A stretch of 64,000 nucleotides of DNA from Macrosoma leucophasiata (lineage: Eukaryota > Arthropoda > Insecta > Lepidoptera > Hedylidae), in the NCBI GenBank assembly GCA_036365455.1, contig JAWQUS010000011.1:268001-332000 (forward strand), read 5' to 3'. The position numbers and the translations under genes are program-made. The notes under the pieces are model-generated. The model did not search any database, had not been told where the DNA came from, and was given only the letters and a program-made list of their open reading frames with translations. Below, piece by piece: positions 31,748 through 42,690 of the stretch; the first letter of the stretch is position 1; each line of letters opens with the position of its first letter.

Positions 31748-33814
31748 ACCCTACTCGTAGGAATCTTGTAACCTAGCGATTGATTTAATACACTGTTGAG
31801 AAGACAGCTGGCGTTAGTTCCCGCACTCGTCCCGCACCGGCCCCGCACACCACCCGGTGAACATGCGCCCGTACTAAGTACATCAACGGCGACGGCTGCG
31901 TGCTACCGTATTATTTTATGCAAATCGCCCCGCCCTCCAACTTCTCAATTTGTCCAAACAGATTGTTTTCAGCGAAAATTCAATTGGAATTTATCTGAAC
32001 GACGGCGCACTTAATGAAATAGAAATAGATAAGTGTACGCAAAAATTGCGTTGTCGGGTGGGCGAGGAATCTTAATATTATCTCCCTGTTTGGGGTAGGG
32101 ATGGGTAAACGACATAAATGTACGATGTAGGTATATATCGATAAAACTAGTTTTTTAGATTTGTGTGGCTTATATTAAACTGATTATTTAAAATCAACCC
32201 GATTGGCCACTTTACAGCCTCCGTTAATATACGGCAGATAAATTTTAAAAATTACATAGTTTTATTTCAGTAAATGTAGCTCGCGAAAACCTAAAAACAT
32301 AGTGTCTGATGTAAATGCATGAATTCAAGCATACTTATATGCAAACATCTACACATTTCCACTTACATTTTATTCGATGAAAAGGGAGGGAGTTTGGTAA
32401 TATGCTTATAGATTTTGATCAATATCATCTCCGGACACATTACCAAAATGCCAGTGTGATAGTGTAAAATTTAAAAAAATGTAAAATCCCAAAAGTACCT
32501 ATCACCCGTCTGGCTCCTATCCAGAAACCTCAGCGTATCGGTGGTAGTTTGTTACCACGAAGTAGTTGCTCAAACAATACAACTTAATATGTCAACTATT
32601 TATATTAGTGGTTTAAAAGGTTATTACACGACACGGTATTCAGAGTCCGGCAGAAAGCGTAGCCTCGCATCGGGTTGCCGCTTTACACTATCCGGTCGAC
32701 AGGGCCCTAACTCAGTCACAACTACTGTGTGTAGTTAGCGCGTTAGGCTGACCGGGCCGCTCCGGTCGCCGTAATTAGTTAGGGTCCTAACTTCCTAAAT
32801 GTTATTACACTACCCTGACCCTTGCTATCGTACCCTGAATACTGTGCCGTGAAATAAGGACATTTGTTTGAAAACCGGTAAATCGATATTTTGATATATC
32901 GATATGTTTTGTTCATGCCTATTTTAAGGATGTGCAATATCGTGTTGGAGCAGGGTCCCGCGACATTTATAACGAGTGTGGCGAAAGTGCGAAGCCTGCG
33001 CGTGACGTTGACGTCACCGAAGTGCTACCGCTTTTATGACTTGTATACAATACATTTTTAAAAGTATTGCTGTTACATTTCCAAACGCAAACATCATACT
33101 TCTATTTATTTATTTTATGTTCCCCTCAGTTTCTCCAGTGTTTTGTGACCACCTGAGCCGTTCATTTTAAACATGGTCAGTGTTGTCTACGTCGACCGAT
33201 CACTTTAAGTGTATTATAACTATTATATCTCTCTTGGAGATCGAAACATGATAATGATTTGGAAAACATATTTTCCTAAACTTGATTACAACGAAATCCT
33301 CACATTATTCTTCTACCAACAAAATATTATTATTGAACGAGAATAAATAAATAATAATCTCAGATACATGTAACCTTTGCTAATGGTGGAAAATTCTCAC
33401 TACTTTATTAACTTTTTTTTTTAAGTTGCTGAGAAACAAGTAGGAATACCTATGGTATTGATGGTAAGTTAATATAGTCATCTACACGTAATGGGTCAAA
33501 ATGTTTACAGAACACTTCAAGAGGCAAAGCTACCGCCCGATATTAAACCGCCAACACTTCATCCGCTCTCATGATCGACGACAAGATTGATTTGAGAGCA
33601 AAAATATTGTCGTTATTCGGGGTGGTTATTCATTATATTGAGGCTTCTTCAACAGCCACGGTACAAGTGTTTGGAATAAATTGATCAAAAATGAAATTCA
33701 AACTTGGCAGAAGTTTGATGTAAAATACAATTTTGAGATTGTTTTCAACTAGTAACGGCATCTTCAATATGAATAAGAATAGAGTATTAGAAAGATATAT
33801 AAAGTCTGTAGTTG
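31748..33814. other. no gene; GC patches and a possible CRE
   Basis: GC-rich patches at 31818-31880, 32700-32790 and 32985-33020. AGGGCCCTAAC (about 32701) and GTTAGGGTCCT (about 32779) form a weak inverted pair. GTTGACGTCACCG at about 33009 contains a TGACGTCA palindrome, the CREB/ATF consensus. Short frames have no domain. Confidence 0.4.
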
Positions 33815-33904
33815 ATTGTAGAAATTAAACTTGCGGATTTTTTCGCGTATACAACACTCCCAAACTTCTTACACGAGAAAATCCGCAAGTTTAATTTCTA
33901 CAAT
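33815..33904. repeat. 90-nt hairpin with perfect 27-bp stem
   Basis: 33815-33841 and 33878-33904 are exact reverse complements (ATTGTAGAAATTAAACTTGC, GGATTTT) around a 36-nt loop. The size resembles a microRNA precursor, but a perfect stem and repeat-rich surroundings fit a young inverted duplication or a tiny MITE equally well. Confidence 0.85.
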
Positions 33905-34017
33905 GTATGAAGCTCGCGAAAACCTACGAAAACGTTGTCTGTAATTGAATTTACATACAATGTACATGTATCCCCTCGTGCCACTCTACCACTATCTCCG
34001 TCCATAACTCCTGGTTT

Positions 34018-34308
34018 CTTTTTATGTAATGAAAGTGGCAAACAAGCATGCAGTTCACATTGATGTTAAGTGATGACTGCAGCCTATAGACACCCATACA
34101 AAGACCAAGGTCAAAGTGCAGATGCGTTACCACTCCTGAGGCCTAAGGTGTTACGCCTCTGTGCCGGAAATTACAGGGCCGTACATTACCACCTGACCGG
34201 AACCACGATAGTGCTGAACACTACCATTTAGCGGCAAGTATATTAGGTAATGCGGTGGTGCCTACGCCCGCGAGCTCCGTCACTGAAGCTCTACCACCAG
34301 TAAATTCC
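34018..34308 (-). repeat. family A element, full length (reference copy, subfamily 2)
   Basis: Plus strand runs TTTTTATGTAATGAAAGTGG, CAAACAAGCATGCAGTTCAC, GTGCCGGAAATTACAGGGCC, ACCTGACCGG, GGCAAGTATATTAGG, GCCCGCGAGCTCCGTCACTG, CTCTACCACCAGTAAA. These wordings define a second subfamily, as opposed to GTGATAGTTATTACGGGGCC and CCCTCGAGCTCCTACACTGG. Confidence 0.95.
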
Positions 34309-35710
34309 TGGTTTCAATTCCAGAGCAAACAGCAGAGTTATATTGGATATTTTTTAACCAACTGCAAACATGAGCAATTAAAGCACCTTTACTGCTAAAT
34401 ACAAGATGTCATAACCGATTGGAACAGTTCATTCGAATGGATTTTTTGTACGTTATGAAAGTAAAAAAGTTACACGTGAAAAGCACTCAAGCATGCAAGT
34501 GAGTAATACATACTTTACTTCTAGACCAAAACCATAGAGCTCAATATGTTGACTTCCTAAGCATTGCATCTTTAACATCAAATTCAAAATATTCGACGTC
34601 GGCATATTTGTAAAACGATCTCTGTATATCCAGAAACAGCATACATGAAAATCAAAAAATATATCAAAATAAGCAAAATTATCAATAGGTAGCCGCCAGC
34701 AATGTCTGCAATGTTTCCAACAAGCGTGCCTATAACATGGTATGTAAATAGCAAACCTTGGGTATACGTACGCAAGCAAGTCTACCAACTTCTTCGGGGC
34801 ATTCATGATATTATGATTATATAGATAGAGAGGGTATAAAAGCTATTGACGATGCGCAAGTTGGGTTCCCGCAGGGGCGTGTCGCGTTTAGCATTCATTT
34901 GCATTTCTTGGAGCCGAGTGGAGGAAACAACGAAGGAGCGCTCCAAGTTGCGAACGACGCACGCACTCTCCGGATTGTAGATGGTGCTTCCATATTAATG
35001 GGAGTTTAGAGTAAATAATTTAAATTTATATCGGGAACAGCATGAGAAATGGTTTAAAATATCCTAAATGCAGTAAGCATTGAACCATAAGAGCCAGACT
35101 ATTCTACCCCATATCTACCCATTTTTAGGTCAGTTATAAATTGCATTTGAGTAGTAACATTCTTGGCGGATAATTGGACTGGAAAATTGGGGTATTGAAG
35201 AATTGAGTAAGTGATGCTTGCTTTTTTACAATTCCCAGTGGCATCCTGGGAGTGCCGAAATGTAAGATGAAATAATTTAGACGTTAATTTATAGATTTAA
35301 AATTGTTGATTGATGAATTGAAATTCCAATTCTGTATGCATCTATTTTTGGTAGATGCCTTCTTATGTAAATAGCTAATTTCTTGAAAAAAAAACCGTCA
35401 TTGAATAAAAAAAGCTGAGATCAAAAATGGAAACTTGGAATCAAGAATAAAGTACGGAGTGTTATTTCCGAGAGGCCAACATTTCCCCTTCACTTGAGTG
35501 GCGGCGGTGTCGAGTGTCGAGTATCCCTTGTGCTTGATATTCTGCTACTTGTTTGTGATCTTCCTTACTCATAGCAAATAAAGGGGTGAGAATACGCCAG
35601 GGTAATTGCACATTAACTTGATATGAGAGCTTTTGTTATTGTAATTTAATTTGTGCCTCCAATAGTCTCGTTTTTTTTATACATACCTGCGATCTCCGGA
35701 AGGTTATAAT
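34309..35710. other. no gene recognised
   Basis: AT-rich. A faint family A end may lie at 34441-34500 (TTTTTTGTACGTTATGAAAG). The 117-codon minus frame at 34453-34806 is rich in aromatic and hydrophobic residues, as AT-rich noise often is, and has no domain I recognise. Confidence 0.4.
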
Positions 35711-35953
35711 GCAAACGCCCGCGATTTGCCAGTTACGTTTTCCGCTCATGTAACAGGTGTCGAACCCATTCACATCTCCGGGCACATTACCAAACTACTA
35801 GCTACTGGGAAACTTTTAGAAAATGGAAAAATCCCATAGAATTAGAGGTAAGGGATTTTACACCTTTATCTCTGGTAGCCCCGACCCAGGAATCAAATCC
35901 AGGACGCCTGCGTAGCAGTAGTGGCCTGCTACCACTGGATTACTGAGGCAGTT
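35711..35953 (-). repeat. family B SINE, tail truncated
   Basis: Inverted family B: AAACGCCCGCGATTTGCC, CCGGGCACATTACCAAACTA, AATGGAAAAATCCCATAGAA, CAGGAATCAAATCCAGG (B box with one change), GTAGTGGCCTGCTACCACTG, ACTGAGGCAGTTAA. Confidence 0.88.
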
Positions 35954-36406
35954 AAATACGAGTATAGATGGCGTTTCGTTTCATTCAAACAGTTGCTTGA
36001 ATAAAGGGAAACGCTATTTTATATTATAAATGTTATTCCATGATGAACCGATGATAACTTATTTAAATTTCAGCGCCAAGTAATTTAAATACGCGTTTTA
36101 TTTTCACACAAAATAATTATAGAACAACGAATAGGTTGAAATGTCTCCAACATGGAGACAATGGACAATAAATAACGGAATAATTGAGTATCAGAGCACA
36201 AGTGTAATTACCGCGCTATGATCAGCGGAACTGAATGAAGATTTACGAGGCGCGGCCGGCGGCGGCGGTGCCACTGCGGGACCTTCCACACGACGCTAGA
36301 GATGTCTGACCCATGTCGCGGGTAATTTTTCATAGAATTAAATTCTATAAAAAAGTCTGAAAAATATTTTCGACAACAAGTATAATGTGTCTATAACTTT
36401 ATTGTT
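35954..36406. other. no gene; GC-rich patch
   Basis: GGCGCGGCCGGCGGCGGCGG at about 36249 lies in AT-rich DNA. No frame or repeat match. Confidence 0.4.
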
Positions 36407-36702
36407 TTTTTTAAGTAATGAAGGTGGCAAACGAGCATGCAGTGGGCAGCATGCACATTTATGTTAAGTGATGACTCCAGCCTATAGACACCCACACAAA
36501 GACCAAAGGTCAAAATGCAAATACGTTGCCACCCCTGAGACCTTCGTTATTATGTCACTGTGATAGTTATTACGGGGCCATACGTTACCATCTAACTGGA
36601 ACACGATAGTGGTGAACACTGCCAATTAGTGGCAGATAAATTAGGTAATGCGGTGATGCCTACGCCTTCGAGCTCCTACACTGGAACTCTACAACCAGTG
36701 TA
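36407..36702 (-). repeat. family A element, full length (subfamily 1)
   Basis: TTTTTTTAAGTAATGAAGGT, AGCCTATAGACACCCACACA, GTGATAGTTATTACGGGGCC, TTAGGTAATGCGGTGATGCC, CCTTCGAGCTCCTACACTGG. A short duplication of the GCATGC word (AGTGGGCAGCATGCAC) occurs near the poly(A) end. Confidence 0.93.
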
Positions 36703-36769
36703 ACATCATGATCATATTTTTTATTACTTGTTGTCACTGTCCGCCTGACCAACCTGCCGTTAATTTTAT

Positions 36770-36885
36770 TTTTATAAAATTATGATGGAAAACAAGCACG
36801 TAGATTGACCGATGACGTTGACGGTAAGTGACTAAAGCAACTTATGTCTCTGTGATAGTTATCACGGAGCCATACATTAGTGATG
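36770..36885 (-). repeat. family A fragment
   Basis: GATGGAAAACAAGCACGTAG, GTTGACGGTAAGTGAC, TTATGTCTCTGTGATAGTTA, TCACGGAGCCATACATTA: the poly(A) half. It joins a family B fragment at 36886 without a spacer. Confidence 0.7.
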
Positions 36886-37006
36886 TGCTCGGTGACTTTA
36901 CATGGGACTAAAACGTAACTGGCGAATCGTAGGTGTTTGCACGTATACTTGAATGCATTTACCTCTGCTTACCCTTTCGCAGAATCGAAGCGTGGACTTA
37001 CATTGT
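36886..37006 (+). repeat. family B SINE, 3' third
   Basis: GTGCTCGGTGACTTTACATG, GGACTAAAACGTAACTGGCG, TGTTTGCACGTATACTTGAA, CTCTGCTTACCCTTTCGC, GAAGCGTGGACTTACATTG. Confidence 0.8.
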
Positions 37007-38137
37007 AAAATAGAATCAACCCAGGCATCAAGCTGCGAGTCCATTTGTAACTTCATCATTCTTAAATCACCATAACTAAGGAGTCATCATATGCTAATTA
37101 TGCATTTCTTCCAAGAATAGGAATATCCAGGATTAGCTGATGTTGTTTTAGCGTCGTCGGTGGCGGCGAACGCGGCGCGGTAGGGCTGCTCACTGTGGAA
37201 TTGTTGACATGACAGAAAACAAAATATTTTATAGATGTTTCTTCAGGCCAAAGGAGGTACACTACTTCTTTACAAGGGAGGTACTTTCTGCCTACCATAT
37301 GGAGCGCTAAATAGCGCTAATTATCCCGATTCTTACGCGCCTTCTGTGCCTACACTACATTCATTACGCTCTTCATCACGTCGATCCGAAGAAAATAATT
37401 AGACCAACATTGTAGTGCTTTTTCATGTAATAACACAGCATAACCGAGATTGAAAATCGGTGTAAAGTCTATACTGAGACACACTCTACTTTTTTCTCCT
37501 ACGCCTCCGTGATACCGGCAATTTATTCTTAGCAATACCTAAACCTTCTACATCATCGATGGATTTGTCACCCCTCCGGGTAACTTAAAGGAGTGTGAAA
37601 AAAATACATTTCCTCACTCGATAATGTAAAAGTAGCAGCATAGAAGATATAACTACAAATTACTGAGTAAGTGACATTGAACTTTTCTATTTAAAATTAT
37701 AATTTATACAATATCGATGAATCTGCCACCTAACTCTGAGATACAAATGGCCACATTTCTGATATCATTTATATTTGCTGTGAATTAATGTTATGTACAC
37801 AAAGTTGGGAATTAGTGTAGCAGCCCTAGGAAGGGTCTTGAACAAGTGGAGGCGCGCGATAATGAATGTCAACTGGAACACTATCACGTCATAACTCACT
37901 GGACTACTTCAGTTGAGCCTTTTTAGTGTAGGTTAAGCTCGGATTTAGGAAGTTTGCTGGCGCCAACGCGTGCGTTTTTGAGAAATTGTATATTTTGTGT
38001 AGATAAATTGTGGAGTAAAACGAACTTTCATGAAGTCCGTGGCAAATAACGACATTTCTTTTGGGAGTTCAGCCCTGCGAAATGCTATTTTTATTTATCT
38101 CAGCAGGATTTGAACACACAATCCACAGACTTTTTTA
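37007..38137. other. no gene recognised
   Basis: Short minus frames at 37098-37298 and 37350-37535 lack domains. A small GC-rich patch lies near 37150-37185. Confidence 0.4.
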
Positions 38138-38352
38138 CTGGTGGTAGAGTTCAAGTGTTTAGGTTCAACTGTTTTTTTAAACAACATCTTTCGTCAAATG
38201 GAAGATATTTCTGCCATAGAGGCAAAACGATTTAATTCTAAGGGATCAATGCATCTGCAATTTGACCTCTGGTTTTTATGTAGATATACCTACGGGTTAT
38301 GGAACTATGAGAAACTATGTACATGCTTGTTTGTTACCTTCATTACATAATA
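38138..38352 (+). repeat. family A element with replaced middle
   Basis: Sense plus: CTGGTGGTAGAGTTCAAGTG at the head, CATCTGCAATTTGACCTCTG GTTTTTATGTAGAT, then TGCTTGTTTGTTACCTTCAT TACATAATAAAA at the tail. The middle (about 38165-38245) does not align, so it is rearranged or strongly diverged. Confidence 0.75.
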
Positions 38353-38523
38353 AAACCTAGTGGCACTGTGTAACGTAGTTAAGTACATAATATATCTAGT
38401 AACGACTACATTCCTTTTTGATTGACTTCCAGATTTTTGCCGGATTTGAAACCACTATGATTTTTAGATACTACATAGGCCAAGCTTGTTGATTACCTTA
38501 GTTTGTTTGTACCTCGGTTACTT

Positions 38524-38624
38524 AGTGTGAGATTCACAGACCTGTCAGTAAAGTATGAGTTTTGACAGCTCTAAGCAAACTTTCCTGAAAGTAAAGTCGA
38601 AGTGCAGTCTATGAATCTCACCCT
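38524..38624. mobile_element. MITE M2 (about 100 bp)
   Basis: Left end AGTGTGAGATTCACAGACC. The right end, read inverted, is AGGGTGAGATTCATAGACTG. AGTAAAGT words lie inside both. TTAG borders each side and may be the target duplication. No coding capacity. Single copy here, so identification rests on the inverted ends. Confidence 0.62.
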
Positions 38625-40744
38625 TAGTGATGGAATAAGTAAAGTGCCGATTAACATTCGCACCTTAGCTTTGAAATTGCAAAATTCAAAGTCATCGTTC
38701 ACATTAACGATAGCATTTTTATAACTTTGAATCTCTGTAATTTGTAATCTGTCCAAAAACCGCACTCTCAAATTAGACCGCCTCGTAAAAATTGAAATCA
38801 TATTTTCCGAACAGAGAAATAAAATTAAACCATAAATCCAAGAGTCCAAGCGACACTGGATAGTGGTGCAAATATCTTTTTTGTTTCGCATCGTCAGCTG
38901 TAAAGGAAATCCATCGTCAAAGATTCAGCGCTAAGATTTAAATTGGAAAATCAATTGGGCTATAAATCGCCGAGTTTTATTTTATTCGTTGCAACTGAAA
39001 AGACAGATCGAATTCTATTTATTTAATTTTAAGGTTTACATTCCGTTGTCAGTTGGAGATATGAAGCGTTCGTTTTTCTAGTGTCTTTACTGGTTAATCG
39101 AATGTGGACTCTGTGGCTGTCGTGTTAAGGTTTAGAAGGTGTGGCGTGGGTTTCCCGCGCTGGCGAACCGCCAGACTGTCCGCTCGCTGCAGGGTTGGTG
39201 GCGTGGAAAAATCAAATGGGAAAAAATCAGCGAATTCTGAACACTCTGCGAAACTTCAGATTTACAGACGAGATTATGGATTACTAGTGATTAGTTTTCA
39301 GTGTAAGTAAATGTAAAATGTGATGCTTTTAAAACGATGAGATAAAGTAATTTTCAGTTTCTGCCGAGTCAGTTTATGAGGGCTTTTATCAAATCGATTG
39401 TAGTAAAGGCAAGTTTGGAATGCGTATATTTTTAAGAAAATTAAACTCAATACCAAAATTTTCAAATTTTGCAAATTATAATATTTATATAAATTAGCAA
39501 AGCAACTGCTATGCTTATACTAATTGCTAAAGGAAGATTCATTTAGTCATCTATTTTACGTCCGTCTTCCTCAATTTAGGCAACTAAGAGCTCCTTATCC
39601 CGCACTTAGTGGGTGTTGTGTAAGGTCTCAAATAACGCTCACAATACATTTTAATCTTCAGTCGTTTTGGGCTGCTTTTATGTATGTATATTTATGCCAT
39701 GTCATAGAGAGGGAGTAAATAAAGATCGTGGAGCCCTAAACAATACATGTCTATTGTATCAAACCTTGCGAGCTTCTACTGATCTCAATATTTACAAATG
39801 GCAATGACTATTTTATATTATTCTCCTATAGTCCAGGACTTTGTGTCAGATATTGTGTCTTCAATTCAAAAAAACACGAAAAAATCAACCAAAATGCAGG
39901 AGAGTCTTCGGACAATCAGTCAGAAGACATTATCTGTTTGTTACATGCGTACAATGAGCTTAACATGTAATATCATTGCATGCGTATAGAAAAGAGGATA
40001 GCGATGTTACAAAAGAAAAGGAAAATAAATCAATAGAAAAAAGGAAAAGAGAACCCAGTCTGTAAGATCATAAGACAACATTATTTATTTAAGATTATAT
40101 GAATTTTAGCCAATGTTTTTCAAAATAAACATAGACGTGGAGCCATGAAGACAAAAACAATGACAAACGGAGCGCTCATAGCTACGTGTAACCCAACGTG
40201 GCAGTTATTACTAATTCTTGTCACAAATATATGTAACAGTGACTTTTCATTTTGCATTGCGACAAGTCGACGGGCTGTTTGTCACTTTAATTGGTATCGC
40301 CGAGTCGCGGCTTAACTGCTGAGAATATACCAATGTTACGTGTATTTAGGATTACGTGCATAAAGCTCGCTGTTCCACCAAGATTTGCACGGAGAGATGA
40401 AGAATATAATGCAATGTTATCTTACTGATGATAGAATTAGCGTGAATCCTAAGGGTACTGTTTGAAATCCATGGAGTAGGTACCTAGTTGCATAATGATT
40501 ACTAGTTCTTATTTCATTGGCGAGTTGGCAGATATGTTACTAATTTTCAATTGGGCTGGATCTGGACCTGGTAATAGGACGCTTGTGGTGAAGTTGGGCA
40601 AATGGACCCCGCCGCATTAACTAATTTACTAGCCTCTAAATAGTATTGTTCAGTGCTTTTGTATTCCACTTTAGTAGTAATATATGCTTTGTTATTTCTG
40701 GTACAAAGGCCTGGGAGATAAGTAAGAACTTCTATTGCGATCGT
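38625..40744. other. no gene recognised
   Basis: AT-rich. 39105-39210 is less AT-rich with a 68-codon frame lacking any domain. No repeat family was recognised. Confidence 0.4.
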
Positions 40745-40890
40745 TGTTGGGAGGATATTTAATGGCGGTAAGATTGACACACCTACAAGTTACCGGCAGT
40801 CTATATGTCTTCGCCTACGAATATTTGCAACACCAATATTGCCAAAGCGCTGTCAGCTGAAGGTTATTTTTACGTCGTTTTTAAAGAACG
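40745..40890. repeat. degenerate lepidopteran SINE fragment
   Basis: The words TCGCCTACGAATATTTGCAA, CACCAATATTGCC and TTTTTAAAGAACG parallel those at 62240-62380 (TCGCCTATGAACATTTGCAA, CACCAACGCGTTGCC, TTTTTGAAGAACC). These resemble a widespread moth repeat with a body text related to family A. Confidence 0.5.
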
Positions 40891-41037
40891 TAATACTTCG
40901 ATCAGAAATCCAAAAGATTGTTACATTTGCACGTTCTCAATAGAAATGAACGTGAAAATTAGAATAGCGCTGTTTACACAACCTTAACAATATTACTAGG
41001 TTTCAAACCTAAAATTCGTGGTAAATATTTGTTCAAA

Positions 41038-41180
41038 TACGTGTATACTCAGCGACCGATATTGTGCAATCAACGCTGGAGCTAATTAATCATAACTGCA
41101 ATCGTGCTAACGCGTCACTAGTCATTGATTAATTATATTCTCGGTGAAGATTGCCGCGGCGTGTAGTGAAGATGGGCACT
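41038..41180. repeat. local array 4, unit 1
   Basis: GTGTATACTCAGCGACCGAT, GTGCAATCAACGCTGGAGCT, AATTAATCATAACTGCAATC, CTAACGCGTCACTAG, CATTGATTAATTATATTCTC GGTG. Several ATTA/TAAT homeodomain-type words are present. The same order recurs at 41917 and 42168. Confidence 0.8.
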
Positions 41181-41582
41181 AATAAAAAAAATATTCGCTG
41201 ATGATAATGTTCTAGACTTTCATGTGATAGCTTAGTAGTTTTTACCCGATCTACTTGTCACTGAGTAATAATGTTTAGCGCTATCCTTTTCCGCCTAGGT
41301 GGTAAAATAGAGCCCCGTGATTTCCGGCTCAGAGGTACTGAAACTTAGGTCCCAGGATTGGAAAAGCTTCGTCAATGCAATCTCTGTCACTATTTCGTGA
41401 CGTAAAAGAACTGCTATAAAAATGTATGTTATGTATGCACGAACGTGTAGACAGGCCAGCTGTCTCCCGTATGGCGTAATTAAAAAAGGTTAGAAGGCGG
41501 AAAAAATTGTGTTTGAGAATGCCCACGAGTACAAACATATTATTATTATTTCAACCCAAATGTTATTACAACCCAAATGTGT

Positions 41583-41897
41583 TAACTGCCTCGGTAGCCT
41601 AGTGGTAGCAGGCCACTACTACTACGCTGAGGTCCTGGGTTCGATTCCCGGGTAGGGGGTTATCAGAGATAATGGTGAAAAAGCCTTTGTCTCTGGTTCT
41701 ATTGGGATTTTTCCATTTTCTGGAAATTTCCCAGTACCTCAAAGTTTGATAATGTGCCCGGAGATGTCAACAGGCTCGCCACCTGTTACATGGGCCAAAA
41801 CGTAACCGGCGAATCGTGGGTGTTTGCATGTATGCTTGAATGCATGCATTTACCTCTGCCTACCCCTTCGGGGATTACAGGCGTGAAGTTACGTTAT
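41583..41897 (+). repeat. family B SINE, complete copy
   Basis: A box TAGCCTAGTGG (41595-41605), B box GGTTCGATTCC (41638-41648), body TTTTCCATTTTCTGGAAATT and GGGCCAAAACGTAACCGGCG, tail CTGCCTACCCCTTCGGGGAT, GGCGTGAAGTTACGTTATG. It lies between units 1 and 2 of local array 4 and ends about 20 bp before unit 2. Confidence 0.93.
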
Positions 41898-41916
41898 GTT
41901 ACTACAATAGTTAAAT

Positions 41917-42060
41917 GTGTGTACACTCCGGCTACGGATATCGTGTAATCAGCGCCTGTAGCTAATGAATCATAATTGCATTCGCGCTACACGCGTGATT
42001 TGTGACTGATTAATTAACTCACTCGTTATCTCGACTACCGTGTTATGGGGATAGGGAAGT
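41917..42060. repeat. local array 4, unit 2
   Basis: GTGTGTACACTCCGGCTACG, GTGTAATCAGCGCCTGTAGC, TAATGAATCATAATTGCATT, CTACACGCGTGATTTGTGAC, TGATTAATTAACTCACTCG. Aligns with unit 1 throughout. Confidence 0.82.
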
Positions 42061-42167
42061 ATGTAAGATTAGCAACTATTGATTTACTTCACGTTACATT
42101 GCTTGAACCTTGCAAGTTTTAACAGCCTAAGTGGTGTTGGTGTTATAGTAGAAAAATGTCCACGCAT

Positions 42168-42310
42168 TGCACAAGCCTGTACACTGGGCTCGACCACAGA
42201 TATACTACCGATAATGATCATTGAAGTGGTGCTATAAGTGTGATTTGTGACTGATTTATTAAAAGTATCACTACCGGGCATTATTATGTTGCTGACTGTA
42301 CTAAGCAAGT
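42168..42310. repeat. local array 4, unit 3
   Basis: CCTGTACACTGGGCTCGACC, GATAATGATCATTGAAGTGG, AAGTGTGATTTGTGACTGAT, TTATTAAAAGTATCACTACC GGGCATTATTATG. Closest to unit 2 in its second half. Confidence 0.72.
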
Positions 42311-42348
42311 GCTTATAATATCCTATCTTTTAATATTTTTTAATATCA

Positions 42349-42545
42349 TGAAGTAGCAAACAAGCATACAGTTGACATTTATTCTTAATATAATAAAAGT
42401 GGCAAACAAGCATGCAGTTCACATTGATGTTAAGTGATGACTGCAGTCTATGGACACCCACTCAATGATCAGAAGTCAAAATGCAGATGCGTTGCCATTC
42501 CTGAGGCCTGTGCCGCACATACAGGGCGTTACTGGTAATACTAAA
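42349..42545 (-). repeat. family A element with duplicated 5' end
   Basis: AGTAGCAAACAAGCATACAG at 42353, then again AGTGGCAAACAAGCATGCAG at about 42399. The body follows: GTTAAGTGATGACTGCAGTC, GATCAGAAGTCAAAATGCAG, CATTCCTGAGGCCTGTGCCG. The end is lost; remains of the middle appear again at 42590-42690. Confidence 0.78.
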
Positions 42546-42573
42546 AACATTCCACAAAAATCCGAGATTTCAA

Positions 42574-42690
42574 TGCGTTGCTAGTGGCTACGCTAGGCTA
42601 GTTGCTAGTGGCAACGCATCTACTTAAATGAGGCTAGGCTGAGGCCTAAGGTGTTATGCTTCTCGGAAATAAGAGGGCCATATTGATCGG
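42574..42690 (-). repeat. rearranged family A pieces
   Basis: GCGTTGCTAGTGGCTACGC TAGGCTA, then GTTGCTAGTGGCAACGCATC in the other polarity, then GAGGCCTAAGGTGTTATGCT and GGAAATAAGAGGGCCATA. Short direct and inverted copies of family A words are mixed, suggesting local template switching. Confidence 0.55.

Noticed and set aside
33003..33020. Functional CREB/ATF site
   Set aside because: A single TGACGTCA palindrome is present, but one 8-bp match without a gene or conservation is not evidence of function; noted only in the stretch description.
34453..34806. 117-codon minus frame as a membrane protein
   Set aside because: Hydrophobic, aromatic-rich text is usual for AT-rich noise; no start context, homolog or repeat conservation is visible.
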